Of a stretch of 64,000 nt of DNA, positions 15,001 to 28,399 are shown piece after piece. Made by a program: the position numbers and the translations under genes. Source of the stretch: Clusia tigrina (Eukaryota > Arthropoda > Insecta > Diptera > Clusiidae); assembly GCA_920105625.2 (NCBI GenBank), contig OV050031.1:51044205-51108204 (forward strand), read 5' to 3'. The notes under the pieces were generated by a model. It made no database searches. It was not told where the DNA came from and worked only from the letters and a program-made list of their open reading frames with translations. Positions within the stretch are counted from its first letter, which is position 1, and each line of letters begins with the position of its first letter.

Positions 15001-15565
15001 TGGTGCGTCATAAGACCTTGAAGTTTTTTGACAAAAAGTACTATTGGCAATTTTAAATATCGGTATAACCGTGCTACCTTTGAGTAAAAAATGAAACACT
15101 GATGCAACTTAAAAATTCACAAACTTTTATACTGTGCGTAATATAATTATCAAAGTTTGCAACATTGAAATGCTGTAACTTTTTACTGGTGCGTCATAAT
15201 ACCTTGAAATTTTTTGACAATAAAGTACTATTGGCAATTTTAAATATCGGTATAACCGTGCTACCTTTGAGTAAAAAATGAAACACTGATGCAACTTAAA
15301 AATTCACTAAATTTTATACTGTGCGTAATATAACTATCAAAGTTTGCAATATTGAAATGCTGTAACTTTTTACTGGTGCTTCATAAAAACTTGAAATTTT
15401 GTGACAATAAATTACTATTGTCAATTTGAGATATCGGTATAACAGTGCTTCCCTTGAGTAAAAATCAAACACTGATGCAACTACAAAATTCACTAACTTT
15501 TATACTGTGAGTAATATAACTATCAAAGTTTGCAACATTCAAATGCTGTAACTTTTTACTGGGGC
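12046..15565 (+). repeat. Block B, unit 2 (3.52 kb)
   Basis: The unit carries the same opening as unit 1. Matching words to the next unit are spaced exactly 3520 bp: GGGGCGTCATAATCCC at 12785 and 16305, and shortened-monomer junctions at 13196 and 16716. Near its right end it holds extra monomers with ATTGGCAATTTTAAATATCGG that unit 1 lacks, so units 1 and 2 differ by whole-monomer gains and losses. Confidence 0.78.
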
Positions 15566-17160
15566 GTCATAAGACCTTGTAATTTTGTGATAATAATGTT
15601 CTATTGTCAGTTTAAAATATCGGTATAACAGTGCTACCCTTGAGTAAAAAATGAAACACTGATGCAACTTCAAAATTCACTAATTTATATACTGTGCCTA
15701 ATATAACTATCAAAGTTTGCAACATTGAAATGCTGTAACTTTTTACTGGTGCTTCATAAAAATTTGAAATTTTGTGACAATAAAGTACTAATGTCAATTT
15801 GAGATATCGCCATAACAGTGCTTCCCTTGAGTAAAAAATGAAACACTGATACAACTTCAAAGTTCACTAACTTTTATACTGTGCGTAACATAACTATCAA
15901 AGTTTGCAATATTGAAATGCTGTAAATTTTTACTGGAGCGTCATAATACCTTGAAATTTTTTTACAATAAAGTACTATTGTCAATTTCAAATATCGGAAT
16001 AACGCTACCCTTGAGTAAAAAATAAAACACTGATGTAACTTCAAAGTTCACTAATTTTTATACTGTGCGTAATATAACTAAAAAAGTTTGCAATATTGAA
16101 ATGCTGTAACTTTTTACTGGTGCTTCATAAAAACTTGAAATTTTGTGACAATAAATGACTATTGTCAATTTGAGATATCGGTATAACAGTGCTTCCCTTG
16201 AGTAAAAATCAAACAATGATGCAACTACAAAATTCACTAACTTTTATACTGTGAGTAATATAACTATCAAAGTTTGCAACATTGAAATGCTGTAACTTTT
16301 TACTGGGGCGTCATAATCCCTTGAAATTTTGTGATAATAATGTTCTATTGTCAGTTTAAAATATCGGCATAACAGTGTTTCCCTTGAGTAAAAAATGAAA
16401 CACTGATACAACTTCAAAGTTCACTAACTTTTATACTGTGCGTAACATAACTATCAAAGTTTGCAATATTGAAATGCTGTAACTTTTTACTGGAGCGTCA
16501 TAATACCTTGAAATTTTTTGACAATAAATTACTATTGTCAATTTAAAATATCGGTATAACAGTGCTACCTTTGAGTAAAAACTGAAACACTAATGCAACT
16601 TCAAAATTCACTTACTTTTATACTGTGCGTAATATAACTATCAAAGTTTGCAACATTGAAATGTTGTAACTTTTTACTGGAGCGTCATAAGACCTTGAAA
16701 TTTTTTGACAATAAATATCGGTATAACCCTGCTACCTTTGAGTAAAAAATGAAACACTGATGCAACTTAAAAATTCACTAACTTTTATACTGTGCGTAAT
16801 ATAACTATCAAAGTTTGCAACATTCAAATGCTGTAACTTTTTACTGGAGCGTCATAAGAACTTGAAATTTTGTGACCGTAATGTACTATTGTCAATTTGA
16901 GATATCGGTATAGCAGTGCTACCCCTGAGTAAAAATGAAACAATGATGAAACTTCAAAATTCACTAACTTCAATACTGTGCGTAATATAACTATCAAAGT
17001 TTGCAACATTGAAATGCTGTAACTTTTTACTGGTGCGTCATAAAACCTCGAAATTTTGTGACAATAAAATACTATTGTGAATTTGAAATATCGGTAAAAC
17101 AGTGCTACCCTTGAGTAAAAATCAAACACTGATGCAACTACCAAATTCACTAACTTTTAT
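15566..17160 (+). repeat. Block B, unit 3 (partial)
   Basis: This copy follows unit 2 closely as far as about 16960, where CTAACTTCAATACTGTGCG replaces the CTAACTTTTATACTGTACG of unit 2. It continues with the CTCGAAATTTTGTG and CTACCAAATTC monomers to about 17160 and then leaves the unit. The unit is incomplete, ending in Block C sequence. Confidence 0.7.
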
Positions 17161-19729
17161 ACTGTGAGTAATATAACTATCAAAGTTTGCAACATTGAAA
17201 TGCTGTAACTTTTCACTGGAGCGTCATAAGACCTTGAAATTTTGTGACAATATTGTACTATTGTCAATTTGAGATATCGGTATAACAGTGCTACCCTTGA
17301 ATAAAAATGAAACACTGATGAAACTTCAAAATTCACTAACTTTTATACTGTGCGAAATATAACTATCAAAGTTTGCAATATTGAAATACTGTAACTTTTT
17401 ACTGGTGCGTTGTAAGACCTTAAAATTTTGTGACAATAATGTACTATTGTCAATTCGAGATATCGGTATAACAGTGCTACCCTTGGGTAAAAATGAAACA
17501 CTGATGAAACTTCAAAATTCACTAACTTTTATAGTGTGCGTAATATAATTATCAGAGTTTGCAACATTGAAATACTGTAACTTTTTGCTGGAGTGTCTTA
17601 AAACCTTTAAATTTCGGGACAATAATGTACTATTGTCAATTTGAAATATCGCTATAACAGTGCTACCTTTCAGTAAAAAATGAAACACTGATGCAACTTA
17701 AAAATTCACTAAATTTTATACTGTGCGTAATATAACTATCAAAATTTGCAACATTGAATTGCTGTAACTTTTTACTGGAGCGCTATAAGACCTTGAAACT
17801 TTGTGACAATAAAGCACTATTATCAATTTGAAATATCGGTATAATAATGCTACCCTTGAGTAAAAAATGAAACACTGATGCAACTTCAAAGCTCACTTAC
17901 TTTTATTCTGTGCGTAATATAACTATCAAAGTTTGCAACATTGAAATGCTGTAAGTTTTTATTGGTGCGTCATATGACCTTGAAATTTTATGACAATAAA
18001 GTACTATTGTTAATTTCAAATATCGGAATAACAGTGCTACCCTTGAGTAAAAAATAAAACACTGATGTAACTTCAAAGTTCACTAACTTTTATACTGTGC
18101 GTAATATAACTAAAAAAGTTTGCAACATTGAAATGCTGTAACTTTTTACTGTTGCCTCATAAAAACTTGAAATTTTGTGACAATAAAGTACTATTGTCAA
18201 TTTGAGATATCGGTGTAACAGTGCTTCCCTTGAGTAAAAAATGAAACACTGATACAACTTCAAAGTTCACTAACTTTTATACTGTGCGTAACATAACTAT
18301 CAAAGTTTGCAATATTGAAATGCTGTAACTTTTTACTGGAGCGTCATAATACCTTGAAATTTTTGGACAATAAAGTACTATTGTCAATTTAAAATATCGG
18401 TATAACAGTGCTACCCTTGAGTAATAAATGAAACACTGATGCAACTTCAAAATTCACTAACTTTTATACTGTGCGTAATATAACTATCAAAGTTTGCAAT
18501 ATTCAAATGCTGTAACTTTTTACTGGAGCGTCATAATACCTCGAAATTTTGTGACAATAAAATACTATTGTGAATTTGATATATCGGTAAGACAGTGGTA
18601 CCCTTGAGTAAAAATCAAACACTGATGCAACTATCAAATTCACTAACTTTTATACTGTGAGTAATATAACTATCAAAGTTTGCAATATTGAAATGCTGTA
18701 ACTTTTTACTGGAGCGTCATAATACCTTGAAATTTTTTGACAATAAATTACTATTGTCAATTTAAAGTATCGGTATAACAGTGCTACCTTAGAGTAAAAA
18801 CTGAAACACTAATGCAACTTCAAAATTCACTTACTTTTATACTGTGCGTAATATAACTATCAAAGTTTGCAACATTGAAATGTTGTAACTTTTTACTGGA
18901 GCGTCATAAGACCTTGAAATTTTTTGACAATAAATATCGGTATAACCCTGCTACCTTTGAGTAAAAAATGAAACACTGATGCAACTTAAAAATTCACTAA
19001 CTTTTATACTGTGCGTAATATAACTATCAAAGTTTGCAATATTGAAATGCTGTAACTTTTTACTGGAGCGTCATAATACCTTGAAATTTTTTGACAATAA
19101 AGTACTATTGTCAGTTTAAAATATCGGCATAACAGTGCTTCCCTTGGGTAAAAAATTAAACACTGATACAACTTCAAAGTTCACTAACTTTTATACTGTG
19201 CGTAACATAACTATCAAAGTTTGCAATATTGAAATGCTGTAACTTTTTACTGGAGCATCATAATACCTTGAAATTTTTTGACAATAAATTACTATTGTCA
19301 ATTTAAAATATCGGTATAACAGTGCTACCTTTGAGTAAAAACTGAAACACTAATGCAACTTCAAAATTCACTTACTTTTATACTGTGCGTAATATAACTA
19401 TCAAAGTTTGCAACATTGAAATGTTGTAACTTTTTACTGGAGCGTCATAAGACCTTGAAATTTTTTGACAATAAATATCGGTATAACCCTGCTACCTTTG
19501 AGTAAAAAATGAAACACTGATGCAACTTAAAAATTCACTAACTTTTATACTGTGCGTAATATAACTATCAAAGTTTGCAACATTCAAATGCTGTAACTTT
19601 TTACTGGAGCGTCATAAGAACTTGAAATTTTGTGACCGTAATGTACTATTGTCAATTTGAGATATCGGTATAGCAGTGCTACCCCTGAGTAAACATGAAA
19701 CAATGATGAAACTTCAAAATTCACTAACT

Positions 19730-21597
19730 TTTATACTGTACGTAATATAACTATCAAAGTTTGAAACATTGAAAAGCTGTAACTTTTTACTGGTGCGTCA
19801 TAAAACCTCGAAATTTTGTGACAATAAAATACTATTGTGAATTTGAAATATCGGTAAAACAGTGCTACCCTTGAGTAAAAATCAAACACTGATGCAACTA
19901 CCAAATTCACTAACTTTTATACTGTGAGTAATATAACTATCAAAGTTTGCAACATTGAAATGCTGTAACTTTTCACTGGAGCGTCATAAGACCTTGAAAT
20001 TTTGTGACAATATTGTACTATTGTCAATTTGAGATATCGGTATAACAGTGCTACCCTTGAGTAAAAATGAAACACTGATGAAACTTCAAAATTCACTAAC
20101 TTTTATAGTGTGCGTAATATAATTATCAGAGTTTGCAACATTGAAATACTGTAACTTTTTGCTGGAGTGTCTTAAAACCTTGAAATTTCGTGACAATAAT
20201 GTACTATTGTCAATTTGAGACATCTGTTTAACAGTGCTAACTTTGAGTAAAAAATAAAAGACTGATGCAACTTAAAAATTCACTAAATTTTATACTGTGC
20301 GTAATATAACTATCAAAATTTGCAACATTGAATTGCTGTAACTTTTTACTGGAGCGCCATAAGACCTTGAAACTTTGTGACAATAAAGCACTATTATCAA
20401 TTTGAAATATCGGTATAATAATGCTACCCTTGAGTAAAAAATGAAACACTGATGCAACTTCAAAGCTCACTTACTTTTATTCTGTGCGTAATATAACTAT
20501 CAAAGTTTGCAACATTGAAATGCTGTAAGTTTTTATTGGTGCGTCATATGACCTTGAAATTTTATGACAATAAAGTACTATTGTTAATTTCAAATATCGG
20601 AATAACAGTGCTACCCTTGAGCAAAAAATAAAACACTGATGTAACTTCAAAGTTCACTAACTTTTATACTGTGCGTAATATAACTAAAAAAGTTTGCAAC
20701 ATTGAAATGCTGTAACTTTTTACTGTTGCCTCATAAAAACTTGAAATTTTGTGACAATAAAGTACTATTGTCAATTTGAGATATCGGTGTAACAGTGCTT
20801 CCCTTGAGTAAAAAATGAAACACTGATACAACTTCAAAGTTCACTAACTTTTATACTGTGCGTAACATAACTATCAAAGTTTGCAATATTGAAATGCTGT
20901 AACTTTTTACTGGAGCGTCATAATACCTTGAAATTTTTTGACAATAAAGTACTATTGTCAATTTAAAATATCGGTATAACAGTGCTACCCTTGAGTAAAA
21001 AATGAAACACTGATGCAACTTCAAAATTCACTAACTTTTATACTGTGCGTAATATAACTATCAAAGTTTGCAACATTCAAATGCTGTAACTTTTTACTGG
21101 AGCGTCATAATACCTCGAAATTTTGTGACAATAAAATACTATTGTGAATTTGATATATCGGTAAAATAGTGCTACCCTTGAGTAAAAATCAAACACTGAT
21201 GCAACTACCAAATTCACTAACTTTTATACTGTGAGTAATATAACTATCAAAGTTTGCAACATTGAAATTCTGTAACTTTTTATTGGAGTGTCTTAAAACC
21301 TTGAAATTTCGTGACAATAAAGTACTATTGTCAATTTAAAATATCGGTATAACAGTGCTACCTTTGAGTAAAAAATGAAACACTGATGCAACTTCAAAAT
21401 TCACTAACTTTTATACTGTGCGTAATATAACTATCAAAGTTTGCAACATTCAAATGCTGTAACTTTTTACTGGGGAATCATAATCCCTTGAAATTTTGTG
21501 ATAATAATATTCTATTGTCAGTTTAAAATATCGGCATAACAGTGCTTCCCTTGAGTAAAAAATGAAACACTGATACAACTTCAAAGTTCACTAACTT
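19730..21597 (+). repeat. 1867-bp tandem unit in Block C, copy 1
   Basis: TTATACTGTACGTAATATAAC near 19731 recurs near 21598, ATATGACC at 20546 recurs at 22413, and TTGAAATTCTG near 21270 recurs near 23137, all at 1867 bp, which is 10 monomers. Within the matched part the copies look nearly identical. The final 270 bp of this copy, from about 21330, has TTAAAATATCGG where copy 2 has TTGAGATATCGG. Confidence 0.8.
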
Positions 21598-23195
21598 TTA
21601 TACTGTACGTAATATAACTATCAAAGTTTGAAACATTGAAAAGCTGTAACTTTTTACTGGTGCGTCATAAAACCTCGAAATTTTGTGACAATAAAATACT
21701 ATTGTGAATTTGAAATATCGGTAAAACAGTGCTACCCTTGAGTAAAAATCAAACACTGATGCAACTACCAAATTCACTAACTTTTATACTGTGAGTAATA
21801 TAACTATCAAAGTTTGCAACATTGAAATGCTGTAACTTTTCACTGGAGCGTCATAAGACCTTGAAATTTTGTGACAATATTGTACTATTGTCAATTTGAG
21901 ATATCGGTATAACAGTGCTACCCTTGAGTAAAAATGAAACACTGATGAAACTTCAAAATTCACTAACTTTTATAGTGTGCGTAATATAATTATCAGAGTT
22001 TGCAACATTGAAATACTGTAACTTTTTGCTGGAGTGTCTTAAAACCTTGAAATTTCGTGACAATAATGTACTATTGTCAATTTGAAATATCGCTATAACA
22101 GTGCTACCTTTCAGTAAAAAATGAAACACTGATGCAACTTAAAAATTCACTAAATTTTATACTGTGCGTAATATAACTATCAAAATTTGCAACATTGAAT
22201 TGCTGTAACTTTTTACTGGAGCGCCATAAGACCTTGAAACTTTGTGACAATAAAGCACTATTATCAATTTGAAATATCGGTATAATAATGCTACCCTTGA
22301 GTAAAAAATGAAACACTGATGCAACTTCAAAGCTCACTTACTTTTATTCTGTGCGTAATATAACTATCAAAGTTTGCAACATTGAAATGCTGTAAGTTTT
22401 TATTGGTGCGTCATATGACCTTGAAATTTTATGACAATAAAGTACTATTGTTAATTTCAAATATCGGAATAACAGTGCTACCCTTGAGCAAAAAATAAAA
22501 CACTGATGTAACTTCAAAGTTCACTAACTTTTATACTGTGCGTAATATAACTAAAAAAGTTTGCAACATTGAAATGCTGTAACTTTTTACTGTTGCCTCA
22601 TAAAAACTTGAAATTTTGTGACAATAAAGTACTATTGTCAATTTGAGATATCGGTGTAACAGTGCTTCCCTTGAGTAAAAAATGAAACACTGATACAACT
22701 TCAAAGTTCACTAACTTTTATACTGTGCGTAACATAACTATCAAAGTTTGCAATATTGAAATGCTGTAACTTTTTGCTGGAGCGTCATAATACCTTGAAA
22801 TTTTTTGACAATAAAGTACTATTGTCAATTTAAAATATCGGTATAACAGTGCTACCCTTGAGTAAAAAATGAAACACTGATGCAACTTCAAAATTCACTA
22901 ACTTTTATACTGTGCGTAATATAACTATCAAAGTTTGCAACATTCAAATGCTGTAACTTTTTACTGGAGCGTCATAATACCTCGAAATTTTGTGACAATA
23001 AAATACTATTGTGAATTTGATATATCGGTAAAATAGTGCTACCCTTGAGTAAAAATCAAACACTGATGCAACTACCAAATTCACTAACTTTTATACTGTG
23101 AGTAATATAACTATCAAAGTTTGCAACATTGAAATTCTGTAACTTTTTATTGGAGTGTCTTAAAACCTTGAAATTTCGTGACAATAAAGTACTAT
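21598..23195 (+). repeat. 1867-bp tandem unit in Block C, copy 2 (matched part)
   Basis: Second copy of the 10-monomer unit. It departs from copy 1 at about 23195, inside a monomer. One visible difference is TTTTTGCTGGAGCG near 22773, where copy 1 has TTTTTACTGGAGCG. Confidence 0.8.
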
Positions 23196-23579
23196 TGTCA
23201 ATTTGAGATATCGGTATAACAGTACTACCCTTGAGTAAAAATGAAACACTGATGAAACTTCAAAATTCACTAACTTTTATACTGTGCGAAATATAACTAT
23301 CAAAGTTTGCAATATTGAAATACTGTAACTTTTTACTGGTGCGTTGTAAGACCTTAAAATTTTGTGACAATAATGTACTATTGTCAATTCGAGATATCGG
23401 TATAACAGTGCTACCCTTGGGTAAAAATGAAACACTGATGAAACTTCAAAATTCACTAACTTTTATAGTGTGCGTAATATAATTATCAGAGTTTGCAACA
23501 TTGAAATACTGTAACTTTTTGCTGGAGTGTCTTAAAACCTTGAAATTTCGTGACAATAATGTACTATTGTCAATTTGAA

Positions 23580-23819
23580 ATATCGCTATAACAGTGCTAC
23601 CTTTCAGTAAAAAATGAAACACTGATGCAACTTAAAAATTCACTAAATTTTATACTGTGCGTAATATAACTATCAAAATTTGCAACATTGAATTGCTGTA
23701 ACTTTTTCTGTGCGTAATATAACTATCAAAGTTTGCAACATTGAAATGCTGTAAGTGTTTATTGGTGCGTCATATGACCTTGAAATTTTATGACAATAAA
23801 GTACTATTGTTAATTTCAA
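23580..23819 (+). repeat. 240-bp monomer with an extra sub-unit
   Basis: Consecutive ATATCG words lie 240 bp apart (23580 and 23820) instead of 186-187. At about 23697-23715 the A segment's CTGTAACTTTTT is followed at once by CTGTGCGTAATATAAC, the inside of a C segment, which then continues into a full A segment. Relative to the copy at 22.1-22.4 kb, about 132 bp has been lost, leaving a net order of B, C, A/C hybrid, A. The gain relative to one monomer is about one 55-bp sub-unit. The join lies within the TAACTTTT stretch that A and C share. Confidence 0.85.
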
Positions 23820-24164
23820 ATATCGGAATAACAGTGCTACCCTTGAGTAAAAAATAAAACACAGATGTAACTTCAAAGTTCACTAACTTTTATACTGTGC
23901 GTAATACAACTAAAAAAGTTTGCAACATTGAAATGCTATAACTTTTTACTGTTGCCTCATAAAAACTTGAAATTTTGTGACAATAAAGTACTATTGTCAA
24001 TTTGAGATATCGGTGTAACAGTGCTTCCCTTGAGTAAAAAATGAAACACTGATACAACTTCAAAGTTCACTAACTTTTATACTGTGCGTAACATAACTAT
24101 CAAAGTTTGCAATATTGAAATGCTGTAACTTTTTACTGGAGCGTCATAATACCTTGAAATTTTT

Positions 24165-24186
24165 TGACAATAAAGTACTATTGTCA
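24165..24186. other. Interrupted palindrome within the monomer (representative)
   Basis: Left arm TGACAATA and right arm TATTGTCA are exact reverse complements of 8 bp, separated by AAGTAC, which contains the self-complementary GTAC. The element recurs about every 187 bp in most monomers. Common variants alter one arm: TGATAATA on the left (for example near 2629 and 7457), TATTGTGA on the right (near 1150), TGACACTA (near 2070) and TATTATCA (near 1520). It could form a small hairpin in single-stranded DNA or RNA, or be a site for a dimeric protein. Neither role can be shown from sequence. Confidence 0.7.
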
Positions 24187-24351
24187 ATTTAAAATATCGG
24201 TATAACAGTGCTACCCTTGAGTAAAAAATGAAACACTGATGCAACTTCAAAATTCACTAACTTTTATACTGTGCGTAATATAACTATCAAAGTTTGCAAC
24301 ATTCAAATGCTGTAACTTTTTACTGGAGCGTCATAATACCTCGAAATTTTG
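24165..24351 (+). repeat. Representative satellite monomer (187 bp) with sub-units
   Basis: This copy is close to the working consensus and shows the layout used in this annotation. Bases 24165-24241 (77 bp) hold the interrupted palindrome followed by segment B. Bases 24242-24296 (55 bp) are segment C, beginning CAACTTCAAA and ending AAAGTTTG. Bases 24297-24351 (55 bp) are segment A, beginning CAACATT and ending GAAATTTTG. Aligned without gaps, consensus C and A agree at about 37 of 55 positions, and one offset gap around the ACTGTGCG/ACTGGTGCG stretch raises this. Both carry TAACTTTT, then ACTG and TGCGT, then an AAA-TTTG end. Segment B, starting at CAATTT, shares the opening and TATAAC but little else, so its kinship is doubtful. 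Confidence 0.85.
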
Positions 24352-27300
24352 TGACAATAAAATACTATTGTGAATTTGATATATCGGTAAAACAGTGCTA
24401 CCCTTGAGTAAAAATCAAACACTGATGCAACTACCAAATTCACTAACTTTTATACTGTGAGTAATATAACTATCAAAGTTTGCAACATTGAAATTCTGTA
24501 ACTTTTTATTGGAGTGTCTTAAAACCTTGAAATTTCATGACAATAAAGTACTATTGTCAATTTAAAATATCGGTATAACAGTGCTACCTTTGAGTAAAAA
24601 ATGAAACACTGATGCAACTTCAAAATTCACTAACTTTTAAACTGTGCGTAATATAACTATCAAAGTTTGCAACATTCAAATGCTGTAACTTTTTACTGGA
24701 GCGTCATAATACCTCGAAATTTTGTGACAATAAAATACTATTGTCAATTTGAAATATCGGTAAAACCGTGCTACCCTTGAGTAAAAAATGAAACTCTGAT
24801 GCAACTACAAAATTCAGTAACTTTTATACTGTGCGTAATATAACTATCAAAGTTTGCAACATTGAACTGCTGTAACTTTTTACTGGTGCGTCATAAGACC
24901 TTGAAATTTTTTGACAATAAAGTACTATTGGCAATTTTAAATATCGGTATAACCGTGCTACCTTTGAGTAAAAAATGAAACACTGATGCAACTTAACAAT
25001 TCACTAACTTTTATACTGTGCGTAATATAACTATCAAAGTTTGCAACATTGAAATACTGTAACTTTTTACTGGTGCGTCATAAATCTCGAAATTTTGTGA
25101 CAATAAAATTCTATTGTCTATTTGAAATATCGGTAAAACAGTGCTACCATTGAGTAAAAATCAAACACTGATGCAACTACAAAATTCACTAACTTTTGTT
25201 CTGTGAGCAATATAACTATCAAAGTTTGCAACATTGAAATGCTGTTACTTTTTACTGGGGCGTCATAAGACCTTGAAATTTTTTGATAATAATGTTCTAT
25301 TGTCAGTTTAAAATATCGGTATAACAGTGCTACCTTTGAGTAAAAAATGAAACACTGATGCAACTTCAAAATTCACTAACTTATATACTGTGCCTAATAT
25401 AACTATCAAAGTTTGCAACATTGAAATGCTGTAACTTTTTACTGGTGCGTCATAAATCTCGAAATTTTGTGACAATAAAATTCTATTGTCTATTTGAAAT
25501 ATCGGTAAAACAGTGCTACCATTGAGTAAAAATCAAACACTGATGCAACTACAAAATTCACTAACTTTTATTCTGTGAGTAATATAACTATCAAAGTTTG
25601 CAACATTCAAATGCTGTAACTTTTTACTGGGGCGTCATAATCCCTTGAAATTTTGTGATAATAATGTTCTATTGTCAGTTTAAAATATCGGCATAACAGT
25701 GCTTCCCTTGAGTAAAAAATGAAACACTGATACAACTTGAAAGTTCACTAACTTTTATACTGTGCGTAACATAACTCTCAAAGTTTGCAATATTGAAATG
25801 CTGTAACTTTTTACTGGAGCCTCATAATACCTTGAAATTTTTTGACAATAAATTACTATTGTCAATTTAAAATATCGGTATAACAGTGCTACCTTTGAGT
25901 AAAAACTGAAACACTGATGCAACTTCAAAATTCACTTACTTTTATACTGTGCGTAATATAACTATCAAAGTTTGCAACATTGAAATGTTGTAACTTTTTA
26001 CTGGAGCGTCATAAGACCTTGAAATTTTTTGACAATAAATATCGGTATAACCCTGCTACCTTTGAGTAAAAAATGAAACACTGATGCAACTTAAAAATTC
26101 ACTAACTTTTATACTGTGCGTAATATAACTATCAAAGTTTGCAACATTCAAATGCTGTAACTTTTTACTGGAGCGTCATAAGAACTTGAAATTTTGTGAC
26201 CGTCATGTACTATTGTCAATTTGAGATATCGGTATAGCAGTGCTACCCCTGAGTAAAAATGAAACAATGATGAAACTTCAAAATTCACTAACTTTTATAC
26301 TGTACGTAATATAACTATCAAAGTTTGAAACATTGAAAAGCTGTAACTTTTTACTGGTGCGTCATAAAACCTCGAAATTTTGTGACAATAAAATACTATT
26401 GTGAATTTGAAATATCGGTAAAACAGTGCTACCCTTGAGTAAAAATCAAACACTGATGCAACTACCAAATTCACTAACTTTTATACTGTGAGTAATATAA
26501 CTATCAAAGTTTGCAATATTGAAATGCTGTAACTTTTTACTGGAGCGTCATAATACCTTGAAATTTTGTGACAATAAAGTACTATTGTCAATTTGAGATA
26601 TCGGTATAACAGTGCTACCCTTGAGTAAAAATGAAACACTGATGAAACTTCAAAATTCACTAACTTTTATACTGTACGAAATATAACTATCAAAGTTTGC
26701 AATATTGAAATACTGTAACTTTTTACTGGTGCGTTGTAAGACCTTAAAATTTTGTGACAATAATGTACTATTGTCAATTCGAGATATCGGTATAACAGTG
26801 CTACCCTTGGGTAAAAATGAAACACTGATGAAACTTCAAAATTCACTAACTTTTATAGTGTGCGTAATATAATTATCAGAGTTTGCAACATTGAAATACT
26901 GTAACTTTTTGCTGGAGTGTCTTAAAACCTTGAAATTTCGTGACAATCATGTACTATTGTCAATTTGAAATATCGCTATAACAGTGCTACCTTTCAGTAA
27001 AAAATGAAACACTGATGCAACTTAAAAATTCACTAAATTTTATACTGTGCGTAATATAACTATCAAAATTTGCAACATTGAATTGCTGTAACTTTTTACT
27101 GGAGCGCCATAAGACCTTGAAACTTTGTGACAATAAAGCGCTATTATCAATTTGAAATATCGGTATAATAATGCTACCCTTGAGTAAAAAATGAAACACT
27201 GATACAACTTCAAAGTTCACTAACTTTTATACTGTGCGTAACATAACTATCAAAGTTTGCAATATTGAAATGCTGTAACTTTTTACTGGAGCGTCATAAT

Positions 27301-28229
27301 ACCTTGAAATTTTTTGACAATAAAGTACTATTGTCAATTTAAAATATCGGTATAACAGTGCTACCCTTGAGTAAAAAATGAAACACTGATGCAACTTCAA
27401 AATTCACTAACTTTTTTACTGTGCGTAATATAACTATCAAAGTTTGCAACATTCAAGTGCTGTAACTTTTTACTGGACAGTCATAATACCTCGAAATTTT
27501 GTGACAATAAAATACTATTGTGAATTTGATATATCGGTAAAACAGTGCTACCCTTGAGTAAAAATCAAACACTGATGCAACTACCAAATTCACTAACTTT
27601 TATACTGTGAGTAATATAACTATCAAAGTTTGCAACATTGAAATTCTGTAACTTTTTATTGGAGTGTCTTAAAACCTTGAAATTTCGTGACAATAAAGTA
27701 CTATTGTCAATTTAAAATATCGGTATAACAGTGCTACCTTTGAGTAAAAAATGAAACACTGATGCAACTTAAAAATTCACTAACTTTTATACTGTGCGTA
27801 ATATAACTATCAAAGTTTGCAACATTGAAAAGCTGTAACTTTTTACTGGTGCGTCATAAATCTCGAAATTTTGTGACAATAAAATTCTATTGTCTATTTG
27901 ATATATCGGTAAAACCGTGCTACCATTGAGTAAAAATCAAACACTGATGCAACTACAAAATTCACTAACTTTTATTCTGTGAGTAATATAACTATCAAAG
28001 TTTGCAACATTGAAATGCTGTAACTTTTTACTGGGGCGTCATAAGACCTTGAAATTTTGTGATAATAATGTTCTATTGTCAGTTTAAAATATCGGTATAA
28101 CAGTGCTACCTTTGAGTAAAAAATGAAACACTGATGCAACTTCAAAATTCACTAACTTATATACTATGCCTAATATAACTATCAAAGTTTGCAACATTGA
28201 AATGCTGTAACTTTTTACTGGAGCGTCAT

Positions 28230-28330
28230 AATTCCTTGAATTTTTGTGACAATAAAGTATTATACTCAGTTTGAAATATCGGTATAATAGTGATAATTTT
28301 GAGTAAAAAATGAAACACTGATGCAACTAC
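28230..28330 (+). repeat. Divergent monomer segment
   Basis: This stretch carries ATTCCTTGAATTTTTGTG, TATTATACTCAGTTTG and GTGATAATTTTGAG, departing from its neighbours at many sites and disrupting the palindrome's right arm. The GCTAATTTTGAG form near 48050 and the TACTAATTTTGAG form in Block H (for example near 53395) look like relatives, so it may represent an older subfamily. Confidence 0.6.
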
Positions 28331-28399
28331 AAAATTCAGTAACTTTTATACTGTGCGTAATATAACTATCAAAGTTAGCAACTTTGAAATGCTGTAACT

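Noticed and set aside
24185..24241. Segment B as a third full homologue of the 55-bp sub-unit
   Set aside because: Only the CAA-TTGA opening and TATAAC align well with A or C. The rest needs gaps and matches poorly, so I do not claim a three-unit origin.
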